Origin: Scylla paramamosain | Lineage: Eukaryota > Arthropoda > Malacostraca > Decapoda > Portunidae | Reading direction: 5' to 3' | Assembly: GCF_035594125.1 (NCBI RefSeq) | Contig: NC_087155.1 | Coordinates: forward strand, 6,891,692-6,955,691 | Length of the DNA stretch: 64,000 nucleotides | Shown: one piece after another, positions 1 to 26,826 of the stretch | How positions within the stretch are numbered: position 1 is the first letter of the stretch | Layout: each line of letters opens with the position of its first letter | Translations under genes and position numbers: made by a program | The notes under the pieces: model-generated | Seen by the model: the letters and a program-made list of their open reading frames with translations, nothing else | What the model was told of the DNA's origin: nothing | Databases searched by the model: none

Positions 1-28
1 GTGTGTGTGTGTGTGTGTGTGCGTGTGC
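1..28. repeat. (GT)n microsatellite at the window edge
   Basis: GT dinucleotides run from the first base, with two GC interruptions near the end. The tract is cut by the window edge, so its length is unknown. Confidence 0.9.
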
Positions 29-951
29 GCTCACTTTGCTGTTCTTGCCCATAAAGGATGCTCCTGTCATAATAATGAGAAAAAAATGTATTTTTATTAT
101 CTTTATCATCAGTGTAACATTTGGTGCTGTGACGAGATATACTATTCCTTATTCTGAGGAGGAGCGAGCTGATTCATAACAAACGCATGGTTGTTGAAAT
201 GAATTATTATAAGAGAACCAAACGTTTTATAGTACGGACCATGTTGATGGACAGCGTATAAAAAGTCAATATGAGGAATCCTACAAATAAGCTCACGCCT
301 CCAGGGTGATACAACCCTTTACTGGCTTAAATACAAAAAGGATGAACATTGAGCAAGGCTTAGGTTGGCAGAGACTCGCTTAACATGTCAGCCAGCAGAT
401 CCGTGAGCGCTTCTAAACATTCCTTGTGAAGTTATTCTTGTAAATTCATTCTTTCTCAACATTCTTGATGGATGATTGAAGTAGCGGAGCCATATGACCG
501 CGATGTTGCGGCGCCATAATATCAAATAAATCAATCAGTATTACACGCTTACTTGTGTTGCTTATTGCATATCAGTTGGTAATATCCTCGAGATACATGT
601 AGTAGCTTATTGGTATTACTTTGTGCTCCAACATAGGTAATCGTTTCTCACACTTGTCAGCGCTTTCGTGCGAGTCTATCTTTATGATGATTTACGAGTA
701 GTATATAATCAACATGAGTGATCATCGTTGATATGAAAACTCTTAGTTCATTCGTTAGTTTTCTTTTTACATGTGAAGAAGCCCAGACAAGGACACAAAA
801 AAGCGGGAAGAAAAGCCCGCTACCCTGTCTCTTGAGCTGCTCTGGAGAAGCTCAAGTCATAGGAAAGAGAAAAACACTTCCAGAGTCTACCAGTGAAAGG
901 GATGAAAAGTTACTTGTTTTTCTTGGGAACATTATCTCTGCAACCTTGCTG

Positions 952-955
<4 letters not shown>
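29..955. other. Unique AT-rich sequence, nothing recognised
   Basis: No reading frame with recognisable protein similarity and no clear repeat is visible. The short frames here run into the neighbouring GA tract and are low-complexity artefacts. Confidence 0.5.

Positions 956-1041
<86 letters not shown>
956..1041. repeat. (GA)n microsatellite
   Basis: Uninterrupted GA dinucleotides over about 86 bp. They create meaningless Arg-Glu and Ser-Leu frames on both strands. Confidence 0.95.
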
Positions 1042-1045
<4 letters not shown>

Positions 1046-1194
1046 GTAATGCTATCCATCCCTTCAGGTTCATCTAATAAATTATTCACTTTAGCTGACT
1101 AGTGAAGTTAAGTAGCACTTGTTACGTGCCGCTGCTCAGACTCAACAGAACGCTTCTTAGAATTGTGACTCATATGCGCAACCTGAATGTTTAG

Positions 1195-1310
1195 CCCCCG
1201 CCCTCTGTTTCTCGTCTGTGTGAGGCGCGTGACACAGGTCCCGTCACCCTGCTTCCCGTCTATGTGAGGCACGTGACAGCTCCCGCCGCCCTGCCCTTTG
1301 TTGGTGTAAT
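1195..1310. promoter_or_regulatory. GC-rich, CpG-containing patch with imperfect ~42 bp repeats and CACGTG
   Basis: Two or three imperfect units of about 42 bp each read cccg..ccctg..cgtctRtgtgaggcRcgtgaca. The second carries GGCACGTGAC, an E-box extended by AC. The patch is much richer in G, C and CpG than its surroundings. It could be part of a promoter, for instance of the MFSD8 gene downstream whose first exons were not found. No TATA box or transcript evidence can be seen, so this is a weak regulatory guess. Confidence 0.25.
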
Positions 1311-2544
1311 CCGGTTTAGGTGACACAACTTTTCTTTTTTCCTGTCTCGCTTCGTCGTGTATAACGTTAAGTTTTAAGTGTGCGGCACAAAGCTCAAAGT
1401 AAAAAGCGATGGTGCAGTGCATTACCTGACACTTGAATGACTGGATTCCCTGCCATTCTCTACCACCCGTTTTTTTGTTTTGTTTTTTCTCACCATAGAT
1501 GTTAAAGCTGTTGTGGATGGAGATGATCGCTGAAATAAGGTCATAGCTATATTCGTACATTTTTTTTTCCGTACCATTTTATTACTGGAATTCTCTGTCA
1601 CTTAAGGAGGTGACAACCGAAGTACTTTTTACATTTTTTGACCCTAAACGAACATCATGACCGTACAAGTTAGTTTATCTTAATGAGACAAATAAGGCAA
1701 AAATCTTCAATGCGGATCCGTCGACTCTTCTCAATAATACTTTCGCGAGATTGAAAGCAGTATCCGTCATCTCGATCATATAATTTTTATGTGCAGTTTA
1801 GTCGCCTTGGCAAACCGAGTGCCTTCCGAGATTGACGCGTCCTTTTGTGTCAAGCAGACGCATGGCAATCTTGAGGGGTAGGGTAGTGGGTGCGTCAAGG
1901 ATCCCGCTGCGAGTTGGGCGAGCCAAGATCTGTATTTGAAAATATAAATCTTGGAGCGAGCAAAACGCGTTTTATGCTCGTCATGCTGGCGTGTGGAGAA
2001 AGTGTGTCTCATTATTACAGTTCTGTTGCAATGAATCATGCTTTGTCTGATTTCTTTTCATGATCATTACGACCAGCTGTAATCTACGGTCTCATTTTTT
2101 TTTTATTCAGAAAAAAGAAAAAAATCCACTAAAATGGTCAGTACCGAAAAAAAAAAAAAAGTATTATTGTTCCAGGCACAATGCTTATGATTGCCCGTTT
2201 TCCTACTTAATGGTTGAGAGCATTACGGTAGAGAAATATCAGGAGAGGAGTAGATGGGCCTGCTGCTGCTGTGGAGTGTGGAAGTATGAATTAGTGATAA
2301 TAATATGTAGTGCATAGTATGCATGTATTTAACAGAAATTAATATTCAGATGATAACGACACGTCCGTAAATATGACTCTCGGGTGCTATATTCACTGGT
2401 TTTAAAACGGTGCTCTTCCTAAACAAAACCGTGCAGTAAAACTGAAGACGAGTATAAGCATGCAGTTGTATAGAACATTATTTTACTCTTTCACTCTATA
2501 TACATTTCAAGGTTAGGGCAGGCCGGGTGGGAGCCAGTCTTAAA

Positions 2545-2546
<2 letters not shown>
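1311..2546. other. Unique sequence, nothing recognised
   Basis: Mixed AT-rich sequence with short T and A runs. Frames of up to about 85 codons occur but show no domain, no plausible composition and no consistent splice sites. Confidence 0.5.

Positions 2547-2620
<74 letters not shown>
2547..2620. repeat. (AT)n microsatellite
   Basis: Pure AT dinucleotides of about 74 bp, followed by a short GATA-like run. Confidence 0.95.
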
Positions 2621-2623
<3 letters not shown>

Positions 2624-3479
2624 GATAGATATTTACTATTTTTCTTTTAAGCATTGAATAACATTGTAAGTGTAATCAGTTCTGTGATTACATATTTATG
2701 CAGGTCTCATGTTTAGGAAGTTTGGTAGCTGGCTCCGACCTTCTTTGTTGCTGTAAACTGAGCATGAATAAATAATTCAGCTCATGCCAGCCAAGGTACG
2801 CTTGAGCCACGGGAAGCTGAATGGGCATACCCTTACCTTCATTTCACTGAAGGATCAGATTGCAAATGTGAAGCTCCAACACAACATTCCTCCTGACTCA
2901 GCTTGTGTAGGCAGTGTATGTATAGGAATATGTTATTACTTTTCAGAATAAACAGAAAGTAACCTTGATTTACTGACCACAGCTGTCAAAAGTTTTAAAG
3001 ATGAATTTGCTGCACTTCCATACTATTACTTAATAGTCATTTGAAGATTTAGCGTTATCATAATGTTTTCAACGAATATCACCGCATACACTGACATCTA
3101 TATATTAATCATTAGCTATTCTATTATTATATGAAATAGTAAATGAACATAAGAGTGCATATGCACGACGCGAAAGCAAACTGTGCATGTTGTGAGAAAA
3201 TTCAAGATCAACAAAAAAATGTCACATTCAGGGAAGTTATAATTTAAATAATCATGTTGAAAATTATCAGGATTGCTGTCTGCTGTGATATTATTACATC
3301 AGATGTTGAGAGGATCTACATAACCTCTCAGTTATTTATAAGCTAATATTATCTCTGGTCTAAATTAAAGTGGAAGTCTCAGTCACATGAGTTATTATAA
3401 AAAAGGTAATTCATCATTATAATTATTCATTATAACATAAATTAACATACTAACAAGTAAAAAATATGTATATTTAGTA
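2621..3479. other. AT-rich sequence, nothing recognised
   Basis: No open frame, RNA-like fold or repeat is evident. Several ATTATT-type runs occur. Confidence 0.5.
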
Positions 3480-4340
3480 CATTTTTATTTAGCGTTGTAG
3501 GATGAGGGCGTCTTCCTTCCGTGTTGTTGCCTCTTCTCCGTTGATGTGTAGTAGTTGCAATCTTGGTGCGTGGGAGATTGGGGGATAGTGGGTGATGTAT
3601 GGAATGAACGGAATGTGGCAAAAGCTTGCTCCATCCCGCCTCACACGCTCCTTTCATCAAGCCCATGTCTGGTGGCATCCCTCACCACGAGCGTACGGTA
3701 ATTGACGAACACCAGTTTTCCATTCTTGCGAGTTTCCTTCGTAGTATCCATCTGGTTACTCAAAACATCCATCGTCCCGGGCCAGTAATCTTCATTGATG
3801 TACAGGTTCGTTCCTTAGAGTTTCCTCCTTGCTTGTAGCACTGCTTCGACCCGGAAATCGAGCGAACTTAGCGGTGATGGCTCGGACCACTGGCTGTTAA
3901 TTTTGGCCGCACGGTGAGCTCGCTCAAGGTTCACGTCTGGCATATCTAGACGATCCTTCAAGATGTTCTAACCTTCAACCGGCATTGTTCCCTGTTCTCA
4001 CCAGGTTCTTCAAGAATGCCAGCGAAATGTTGATTGTTGTACGTGGCGACTCGGATCGTCAAGGTAGTCCAGACAGGATTCATAACTGCTTACCTGGTCT
4101 CGAAGCTGGGTTCTCCTGATCCAGTGTCCGAATCCTTGACGAATACTCCTCCTTGCCTTCTGCATGCTCTAACTTCGATGTGGCTTCTTTCAGTGTAGCT
4201 TGTGCGAACTCCAAACTGGCAATGATTTCATTAATCCTCTTCTCGTACCTATCTTATGCCTTAGTGCAGCTTCTTTCCATCTGGTCCATAGCATCATTAA
4301 AGAACTTGCTTTGATTGTGCAGGAGAGTCAGCACTCTTCA
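3480..4340 (-). pseudogene. Decayed LINE ORF1-like protein (coiled coil plus RRM-like part)
   Basis: Reading the minus strand across three frames gives a consistent order. First comes a heptad-like segment (RINEIIASLEFAQATLKEA, about 4160-4230). Then DVNLERAHRAAKIN (about 3900-3950), then in another frame ITAKFARFPGR, then in a third frame TNLYINED followed by GKLVFVNYR (about 3680-3800). The order LERAHR, then KF.RF, then INED, then GKLVFV matches the RRM and C-terminal part of L1-type ORF1 RNA-binding proteins. At least two frameshifts and several stops separate the blocks, so it is not functional. The higher GC of this stretch fits an inserted coding relic. The LINE clade cannot be assigned. 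Confidence 0.55.
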
Positions 4341-6039
4341 CATTCATGGCGGTGGAATGTAGAAATGGGGTGGGATGATGTTTGCTTCACAGCCTCGACT
4401 CAAAACTCTGATGACGTTAGGCAGGTTGCCCTGGTCGTCGCTAAAGGGCCAAGACCAGAATTCACTTATATCACTCTAAATATCATTCATATTAAATGCA
4501 ATCCCGGTTTTGAGGATCAAGAACTGGTTTTGCACTGTTTATGTCATTGTCCTCAATACAAAGGAATCCCAGATCACTTAAAAGCTGGTGAATTTCAGTA
4601 AATTTTGAGTAGCTCACGCAAGTGTATTTTCAAGATAACAGTTAAACCAGTCTAAATAATTAAAAGAAAAAATCAAATGAAGAATGACAGGGAAAGCAGA
4701 TTCATAGCCAAGCGTGTTAGCCACTGCATCATTAAGATTTTATTATAATATAGAAAACATTTGATATTTTCTGCAAGCCTTTTTTGCACATGGAAATCCT
4801 CTGTGATTTTGATGTCAGGTTCTCTGTGGTCCATCTATAGACTACTAACAAGATCCCAACGGGAAGTTTTCGGAACCAATCCGCCGGATGTCGTTGCTAT
4901 TGCATGTCCCCTAGTGACATGAGCTAGAATATTATTATTATTGTAAATCCCATGTGCGTACATGTGCATAGAACATTATTATGATACTTTCGAAATTCTG
5001 CATTGACTTTTAAATATCTTGTATGGATAGTTTTGAGGGAAGCTGGTCAAAACAAATATTTTTCGTGATTATTTAGTAATACTATTATCAATATTACAAG
5101 GCTAAAATCTATTGATTTCAACAATGAAAAGATAAAAAATGAGACTGTATAGTACGACATTACATACTCAGTAACATCGTGATATATGGATAGTTATTTT
5201 TGTGGGGATTTTAGCATCGCTTCCACGAAGCGAGCGACATGGTAAAGTAATCCAACACCAAAAAAAATGTCACAGGACTGCTCTGGGATAATAGGAGAGG
5301 AATACAGGACCCAATAGGTTCATGGAGTTGTGGCATGGACACTGCAGCAGGAATTAACTCCAACTACGTGTTTGTTAATTTCAACTAAGGCGGGCCAGTC
5401 AGATGTTTGTTTTGAGGAGTCATTTCTTCACAAGCGCCTTGGAAACAGGTGTTTTCCAATGTATTCCTTTCGCGCTGGTCTTCTAGGAGCTTCGGAACCT
5501 TTCAACTATCCCGGGCTGCAAGCCTTCAAAGGGCTTGCGAAAATCGACGGGAAAAATGGTTGAGCAGCGGGACAAAGTGAAAGACAGCCACTCGTAGCAG
5601 CGATGCAAACGTATTAGGTGAAAACAAGCCAGTGCGGGTGTATTGTTTTCAATAAAATTTCGAGCATACATAAATATCTGTATAGAAGTCAGTCATGAGT
5701 GAAAACTATCATTAAAACTGTGTAGCGTGAATTGTTTCAATTGAAGTGTATTGTAACATTTGCTTACAATGAGCGTGGAACAGTTCAAGCCTTCCAGCAG
5801 CGTTCAGCATTCTGGCAAGGCTGGCAAAGGTATCTGAATGGCCTTCCTGTCTCAGGCCACGATTTGCAACATATCATTGTGTTCTGGTGCATTGCCATAA
5901 TGCAATGTGAGATTATAACTGATACAACCAATTCACGCTAAAATACTCAGCAGAATGGCTTGTATCTGCACAGGTGATGCGGTAAGACAGGTCTGAAGAA
6001 GCGGCACACTGGAAAGAACGTTCCCTTAACATGGAATCT
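4341..6039. other. Unique sequence, nothing recognised
   Basis: Two short frames (4200-4601 and 5330-5563, + strand) have ordinary composition but no recognisable motif, and splice signals do not extend them. The proximal part could be further decayed LINE. Otherwise nothing is seen. Confidence 0.45.
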
Positions 6040-6095
6040 GAGTGTCGTAGGTTTAAGTGACTCTATATTCTGTTCACGATCGCTAGAGGCACAAG
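6040..6095 (-). repeat. Short copy of a local dispersed repeat
   Basis: On the minus strand this reads gcgatcgtgaacag followed by a tatag..tca segment. It resembles the start of the repeat at 6850-7000. It is probably a third, truncated copy. Confidence 0.35.
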
Positions 6096-6293
6096 CCCCT
6101 CCCTCACAGTGGAGCTGGCGGGCCCTGGGTTCTATTCCCATTGGGTGGCGGTGTCCCGAGGTGTGACAGAGGGTTTGACATTATTTTGGTGATTCGATAA
6201 ACATTGCCGGACACCTGACTCTCCCAGACAGTGGTGTGCCCTTCACGTGTTACTGCTAATCCCTCAAGTCCCTCACCCAGGCCGAATATATCC

Positions 6294-6395
<102 letters not shown>

Positions 6396-6849
6396 CCGTG
6401 TCAGCAATGCAAGGTGTGGTTGACCTGTCATCAATGACGCACTCTGCCGCCCCGGGGCAAGGCACAGGCCTGGCCGGCTGGGGTTTATGGTCCCACTAGG
6501 CATTAACGCTGGTCTGGCTGCTCTCTTCCCCATGTCTTACTTAGGTGAGGGGTTGGATATTTGCAATCCAGCAGATGTCCCTAAGCACCTCAAAATGACT
6601 ATCATTCTCTTGGCCGCCCTTAAATTTACAAGCCTCTATACTTCCCAGTCCGTGTCTTCTTTTCATCAAGTGCTACTGACTTGCTTTTGTGCTCAAGTAG
6701 TAAGACATTTACTATAGACAGTGAAAGAATGGTTTTCATGTACTCAAAGCAAATAGTTCGTGTTGGTAAAGAAACACTGAAACACTGTAAAATGCACGCT
6801 TTCTACTAAACACGGCCAACCAGGAGCAGGCCAGAGTGCTGACACCCTG

Positions 6850-7000
6850 ACGTGATCCACCCAGAGGAAAGGACTTGCTCCTCAGGCGATCGTGAACAGC
6901 GTATAGTTTCAAGTGACCAAGTATTCGCGCAGCCCTATTTTGACTGCCAGACGTATGGCTCATTTACTTCCAGCCACGGCAATGCACAGACCTCCCTGAA
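6850..7000 (+). repeat. Dispersed repeat, left arm of an inverted pair
   Basis: The stretch containing gaccaagtattcgcgcagcc, then ctgccagacgta and cttccagccacggcaa, is repeated in inverse orientation at 7440-7600. The match is about 85% over at least 90 bp. Both copies translate to a similar peptide (QTYGSFTSSHGNAQTS here), but no protein family is recognised. Confidence 0.65.
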
Positions 7001-7009
7001 CTTCCTCAC

Positions 7010-7195
7010 ATCCTTTTTATTCTCAGAAAAAATATTTAGGGAGCTTTAAGAGAAGATTAGACGAATTTATGGATGGGGATGATAGGCGGTAATAGGTAGG
7101 TATATTTCATACAGGGACTGCCACGTGTAAGCCTGATGGCTTCTTGCAGCTTCCCTTATTTCTTGTTTTCATGTTCTTATGGTGGCTGAGATTCG
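7010..7195 (+). mobile_element. 3' end fragment of a LINE
   Basis: A short frame reads as the C-terminal tail of a LINE reverse transcriptase protein: FRELxRRLDEFMDGDDRR followed by a stop. The next 110 bp are of the 3'-UTR type commonly seen after such tails. Only the last 25 or so residues remain. The family assignment rests on the acidic FMD.DDR tail and is tentative. Confidence 0.45.
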
Positions 7196-7332
7196 TTAGC
7201 TACGATGTCACATCACACAATTTTTATTTAATATATCAGTTCTTTTTACTTTTTATTGGAATTCAAGTATTAAGTATGGATTACTTACCTTATCAAACCA
7301 TTCAGTGCTACGAATAGTTTTAAGATAATAGG

Positions 7333-7413
7333 ACACTTATCTAACCTAGCATTACCTAATCTAACTTAAATGATGTATAACAATACCTAACCTAATATTA
7401 CCTAACCTAACCT
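7333..7413. repeat. Degenerate CCTAA-type island
   Basis: Several cctaacctaa runs occur in about 80 bp, separated by degenerate units. TTAGG/CCTAA is the usual arthropod telomere unit, so this resembles a small interstitial telomere-like tract. Short TAGGTTAGGTTA islands of this kind are also common in arthropod DNA without telomeric origin. Confidence 0.5.
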
Positions 7414-7439
7414 GCATGGCATGCTTACTGCTGCTGCTG

Positions 7440-7600
7440 TCGAATGGTGTCGGCTGAAGACGTCTGTGCGTTGCCGTGGCTGGAAGTGAATGTGTCGTAC
7501 GTCTGGCAGTAAAAATCGGGCTGCGCATCCACTTGGTCAATTGAAACTAGCTGGTCACTACAACCCACTACAGGGGTAAGGGACCTCACTGTTGCTCCTG
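7440..7600 (-). repeat. Dispersed repeat, right arm of an inverted pair
   Basis: Minus-strand copy of the repeat at 6850-7000. It sits in an open frame (7425-7634) that starts just after a good acceptor-like gatgcag and ends in a short Gln run. The frame may therefore be a real terminal exon, but nothing confirms this. Confidence 0.6.
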
Positions 7601-7613
7601 TGATCTGGACAAC

Positions 7614-8068
7614 TGGTAAACCCGCTCCCTGCATCAGTTTCCCCTTGCTCCATAATTGCTAATATTAGACCATATTTCATTATATTATGACATTTGCAGT
7701 CTCTCTAGACAGAATGGGATAATAAATAGGGATACTTAAGAGATAGAATGCACCCAAAATGCGGAAATAGTGTGAAAATACCAGCAAAGCGACACTGACA
7801 TTTCATTACTGTTGTATGTACAGTACCATGCAGCAAGTTTTACTAGTTATATTTGGCCAACATCAGATATAATTTTGACCCGGTGTCCTTTAAGCAGGCT
7901 ACGGCATAGTACTACATACCTGTTCTGTAAATTTAACAACCATTAAGCAAGAATAGCCAATGTGTCTGCCTGTCTCTCCTTTGATCAGAAAAAAAAAAAG
8001 AATCGGCCCTATATGATTACTTTTATTATACTGACAATATCACAAGGCCTGGAAGACCAGCTACTCAC
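7614..8068. other. AT-rich sequence, nothing recognised
   Basis: No open frame, repeat or RNA gene is seen. Confidence 0.5.
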
Positions 8069-8249
8069 TTCTAAAAACCATAATCTTCAAGGAACGAGTG
8101 GTTAAGGCTGCTGTAGCCTCTGTGAGGGACACATCGCCGATGAACTGTAGGACACTTTTTCCTTGGGCAGCATGCCAGGCAACTCCACTGGTCTGTTCTT
8201 CAGTTGTCAAATGGGCGAAGCTTCGAAGAGCTCTAATCCCTTGTGAGAA
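8069..8249 (-). CDS. Candidate orphan coding exon, function unknown
   Basis: The minus strand has an acceptor-like catcccttcag, then a 181 bp stretch open in one frame, then a strong donor (agaa/gtgagt). The open frame gives about 60 residues of globular composition, including SFAHLTTEEQ, then GKSVLQFIGDVSLTEA and KIMVF. It is more GC-balanced than its surroundings. No protein family is recognised. The + strand is also open over most of the stretch, which weakens the case. No partner exon was confirmed; joining to the 7425-7634 frame puts that frame out of phase. Confidence 0.3.
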
Positions 8250-8566
8250 CTGAAGGGATGACTTTGGTTAGATATAAAGCATTACTCTCACTAACTGTCT
8301 ATTTTTCAATTAAAATGGTTGTTTCCATATACTAGGAAGTTGACCTATCTATTTTGGAGTTTTAAGAGGCACAGACATGTTGTCTTCATTTTTACTACAT
8401 TTAAATGCTCCCAATCAATGGTGTACTTTTTTAGAAACCTTGAGATAACCAAATAAAGCTAAATGGCATATTCATTAGAAAATCAACTCAAATACTTTTG
8501 TTCATGAATACAGTTCAGTTTTACTTGTTACTACTTAGAAGGAATTGTGTAGATTTTTATTTTATT
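8250..8566. other. AT-rich sequence, nothing recognised
   Basis: No feature is seen before the ATTT tract that forms the tail of the next retroelement. Confidence 0.5.
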
Positions 8567-8578
8567 CATTTATTTTTT

Positions 8579-8607
<29 letters not shown>
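8567..8607. repeat. (ATTT)n tract, tail of a LINE copy
   Basis: ATTT tetranucleotides abut the 3' end of the minus-strand LINE that follows. On that strand the tail is (AAAT)n, the expected target-primed retrotransposition tail. Confidence 0.85.
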
Positions 8608-8609
<2 letters not shown>

Positions 8610-10700
8610 TGTAGGAGGGACACTGGCCAAGGGCAACAAAAATCCTATTAAAAACAAAATGCCCACTGAGATGCCCGTCCCATAAAAAAGTCCAAAGTGT
8701 CTTGAAACCTCCCTTTTGAAGGAATTCAAGTTATAGGAAGGTGGAAATACAGAAGCAGGCAGGGGATTCCAGAGTTTACCAGAGAAAGTGACAAATGATT
8801 GAGAATACTCTTGCATTAGAGAGGTGGACAGAACAGGGGTGAGAGAAAGAAGAAAGTCTTGTGCAGCGAGGGCCCGGGAGGAGGGGAGGCATGCAATTAG
8901 CAAGATCAGAAGAGCAGTTAGCATGAAAATAGCGGTAGAAGATAGCTAGAGATGCAACATTGCGGCGATGAGACAGAGGCTGAAGACAGTCAGTTAGAGA
9001 AGTAGAGTTGATGAGACGAAAAGCTTTTGATTCCACCCTGTCTAGAAGAGCAGTATGAGTGGAACCCCCCCAGACATGTGAAGCATACTCCATACATGGA
9101 CGGATAAGGCCCTTGTACAGAGTTAGCAGCTGGGGGGTGGGGTGAGAAAAACTTGCGGAGACGTCTCAGAACACCTAACTTCATAGACGATGCTTTAGCT
9201 AGAGATGAGATATGAAGTTTCCAGTTCAGATTATAAGTAAAGGACAGACCGAGGATGTTCACTGTAGAAAAGGGGGGGACAGTTGAGTGCCATTGAAGAA
9301 GAGGGGATAGTTGTCTGGAAGGTTGTGTCGAATTGATAGACGGAGGAATTGAGTTTTTGAGGCACTGAACAATACCAAGTTTGCTTTGCCCCAATCAGAA
9401 ATTTTAGAATGATCAGAAGTCAGGCGTTTTGTGGCTTCCCTGCGTGAAATGTTTTCTTCCTGAAGGGTTGGACATCTATGAAAAGACGTGGAAAAGTGCA
9501 GGGTGGTATCATCAGCGTATGGGTGGATAGGACAAGAAGTTTGGTTTAGAAAATAATTAATGAATAATAAGAAGAGAGTGGATGACAGGACAGAACCCTG
9601 AGGAACATCACTGTTAATAGATTTAGGAGAAGATCAGTGACCGTGTACCACATCAACAATAGAACAGTCAGAAAGGAAACTTGAGATGAAATTACAGAGA
9701 GAAGGATAGAAGCTGTAGGAGAGTAGTTTGGAAATCAAAGCTTTGTGCCAGCCTCTATCAAAAGCTTTCCATATGTCCAAGGCAACAATAAAAATTTCAC
9801 CAAAATCTCTAAAAGAGGATGACCAAGACTCAGTAAGGAAAGCCAGATCACCAGTAGAGCGGCCTCAATGGAACCCATACTGGCGATCAGATAGAAGGTT
9901 GTGAAGTGATAGATGTTTAAGAATCTTCCTGTTGAGGATAGATTCAAAAACTTTAGATAGGCAGGAAATTAAAGCAATAGGACAGTAATTTGAGGGATTA
10001 GAACAGTCACCCTTTTTAGGAACAGGCTGAATGTAGGCAAACTTCCAGCAAGAAGGAAAGGTAGATGTTAACAGACAGAGCTGAAAGAGTTTGACTAGGC
10101 AAGTTGCAAGCACGGAGGCATAGTTTCGGAGAACAATAGGAGGGACCCCATCAGGTCCATAAGCCTTCCGAGGGTTTAGGCCAGCGAGGGCATGGAAAAC
10201 ATCATTGCGAAGAATTTTAATAAGTAGTATGAAGTAGTCAGAGGGTGGAGGAGAGGGAGGAACAAGCCCAAAATTGTCCAAGATAGAGTTTTTAGCAAAG
10301 GTTTGAGCAAAGAGTTCAGCTTTAGAAATGGATGTGATAGCAGTGGTGCCATCTGGTTGAAATAAAGGAGGGAAAGAAGAAACAAAGTTATTGGAGATAT
10401 TTTTGGCTAGGTGCCAGAAGTCATGAGGGGAGTTAGATCTTGAAAGATTTTGACACATTCTGTTAATGAAGGAGTTTTGGCTAGTTGGAGAACAGACTTG
10501 GCATGGTTCCGGGCAGAAATATAAAGTGCATGAGATTCAGGTGATGGAAAGCTTAAGTACCTTTTGTGGGCCACCTCTCTATCATGTATAGCACGAGAAC
10601 AAGAGAACAAGCTGTGTTGAACCAAGGTTTGGAAGGTTTAGGTCGAGAAAAGAGTGAGGGATGTATGCCTCCATGCCAGACATGGCATAAGCTCACTGCA
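8608..10700 (-). mobile_element. Family J (jockey-like) LINE, 5'-truncated copy
   Basis: The minus strand carries, in order, the segment between endonuclease and reverse transcriptase ([10 protein letters not shown], about 10640), the fingers ([14 protein letters not shown], about 10170; [15 protein letters not shown], about 9960), a YADD active site (about 9500-9515) and the C-terminal region up to VSRHF (about 8710). The 3' end is at 8608, followed by (AAAT)n. The endonuclease half is missing, so the copy is truncated at its 5' end. Frameshifts and stops break it, including a TGA at 9634-9636 also found in the near-complete copy at 59717-63038. It is non-functional. The name jockey-like follows the single-ORF layout and general resemblance; the exact clade needs a tree. 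Confidence 0.85.
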
Positions 10701-11643
10701 TCTTTATGTATATAGAATGACACTAGTGTAGACATATTTGATATTGCTTCTGTGTAAGGGGACATGTTTGGTGCTGCCGCCTGGTGACAATCACAACAAT
10801 GAACTTCCCATTGACACCTTATAATATTTTGAACAGTTCTTCCAGATCACCTTTATTAATCAGTGTTCTTGCATTAAATATAGTAAACTATGTGTCACTA
10901 TTACAAAGGCAACTGGTCTTTTTGTTGTTTCAACCAATACACCGTATGTAACTATAGCCCTTTGCAGGGCTTACATTTCACTGTTAGGACCATTTCTAGC
11001 CCCTTTTTACCCAGTTAGAAATTAATAATAACTTTACATGAAAATTTTAATGGTTCAAGTCAATTCATGTTTATTCATCTCTCATAGGATACGGAGTGTG
11101 TTCATACATTTGTTAGGTTAGGTTCCCAGAGGCCAAGTTTTACTTATATTTGCTTTTCCCACCCAAAAACCCCACATTCCTAGCTTGTTGGCTATAGTGA
11201 AAGAAATAAAGAGGATGGGAGTATTGGATGAAACTGCAAATTTACCAGGCAACCTATCTGAACATAGAGATTCTGAACACCTACTGAGCCATATCTCACA
11301 CTTATCATTGTAGGGATGAAGTGTTCATTGCTTCTGATGGCAAGCTGAGCACTGGAGTAGGTTGTTTTGGAAGGAGATTTATTGGGAATTATTAATGTGA
11401 TTACAAGTAAATAAGTGAAATAAGATAAAATAGATAAATAAATATAAAATAATAATAGTATTTAAGTTCCCTTAATCACTGGAATAGGCAAACTTCTTGG
11501 TAATTATCAAGAAGAGTCCTGCAGCTCTATTTCCTATTTTTATTTTTGGCTCCTCCTTACAGTGTTCGGGACCTGGTGAGAAAGCTAAAAAAAAAGGCCA
11601 TCAACTCATTTTCTTGAACCATTTTATTATTGTCTTCCCACAG
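10701..11643. other. Unique sequence upstream of the first MFSD8 exon found
   Basis: Presumed intron or flank of MFSD8. A stretch at 11110-11175 (acccaaaaacccca, inverted) resembles 40390-40440 and may be a minor dispersed repeat. Nothing else is seen. Confidence 0.4.
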
Positions 11644-26019
<14,376 letters not shown>

Positions 26020-26826
26020 TATATGATGTCTTAATTATACAAAATTACTTCTGAAAAGTTTCCTTTTATGTTAGATAATCTTTTGTTAATGTACTTAATA
26101 CATATCTTAAGCAATGAGTTCTTGGTTCTGTGTGTTGCTTTTTGCTAAATTTTATGTAGTGGTAACATGTCCAATGCAGTATTTTCTATCTTTTTGTTAT
26201 CTACCATATGTATATCTAATGTGTGTTCCTAAAAAATTCCCAAAGGGAATGTTGTGACAAAGAATTTCCAGTTATTCCTATTCTTGCACTTTTTCCTTGC
26301 ATATTCTAGTATGACTTTCTTCCTCCCTACTCCTTATCTCTCACATTATCAAACACTCTATTCTGCCATTTCAGTGGAGGTTATCTTTTTTGCACCCATT
26401 ACATTTACTAAACTCATGTACACTCCCCATGTCATCTCACTGCTGTTCTTTAATTGTAGTCATACTGAATGAGTGAGCTGTGCTTGATCCCTTCAACTTC
26501 TCAGCTCTTCATTTCTTTAGCATTGCTTAACAACTCTATTGTACACATTTTTATTATTTTGCCATCATGCACCTTTGTTTCATTTAGCACCCACCTCACT
26601 TGTCAGTGTTGCTACAATTAGTCCTTCATGAAAGCTGATTTTACATCTGTGTATACTGTTCTTTCTGATATTGCAGAAGGTGCTATCCATAATTAATGGG
26701 ATTGCTGCTCCCATGTAAGTATCAATATTAGTAGTACAAGTTTATCTTAGAAGTCATTCTATATAATACCATTTGAGTGAGTGTACAATGTTTTCATCTC
26801 CTTATATTTGAAATTGTGTGTGGGGT
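26020..26826. other. MFSD8 3' flank, presumed 3' UTR at the start
   Basis: No canonical AATAAA was noticed soon after the stop, so the polyadenylation site is not placed. Nothing else is seen. Confidence 0.4.
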
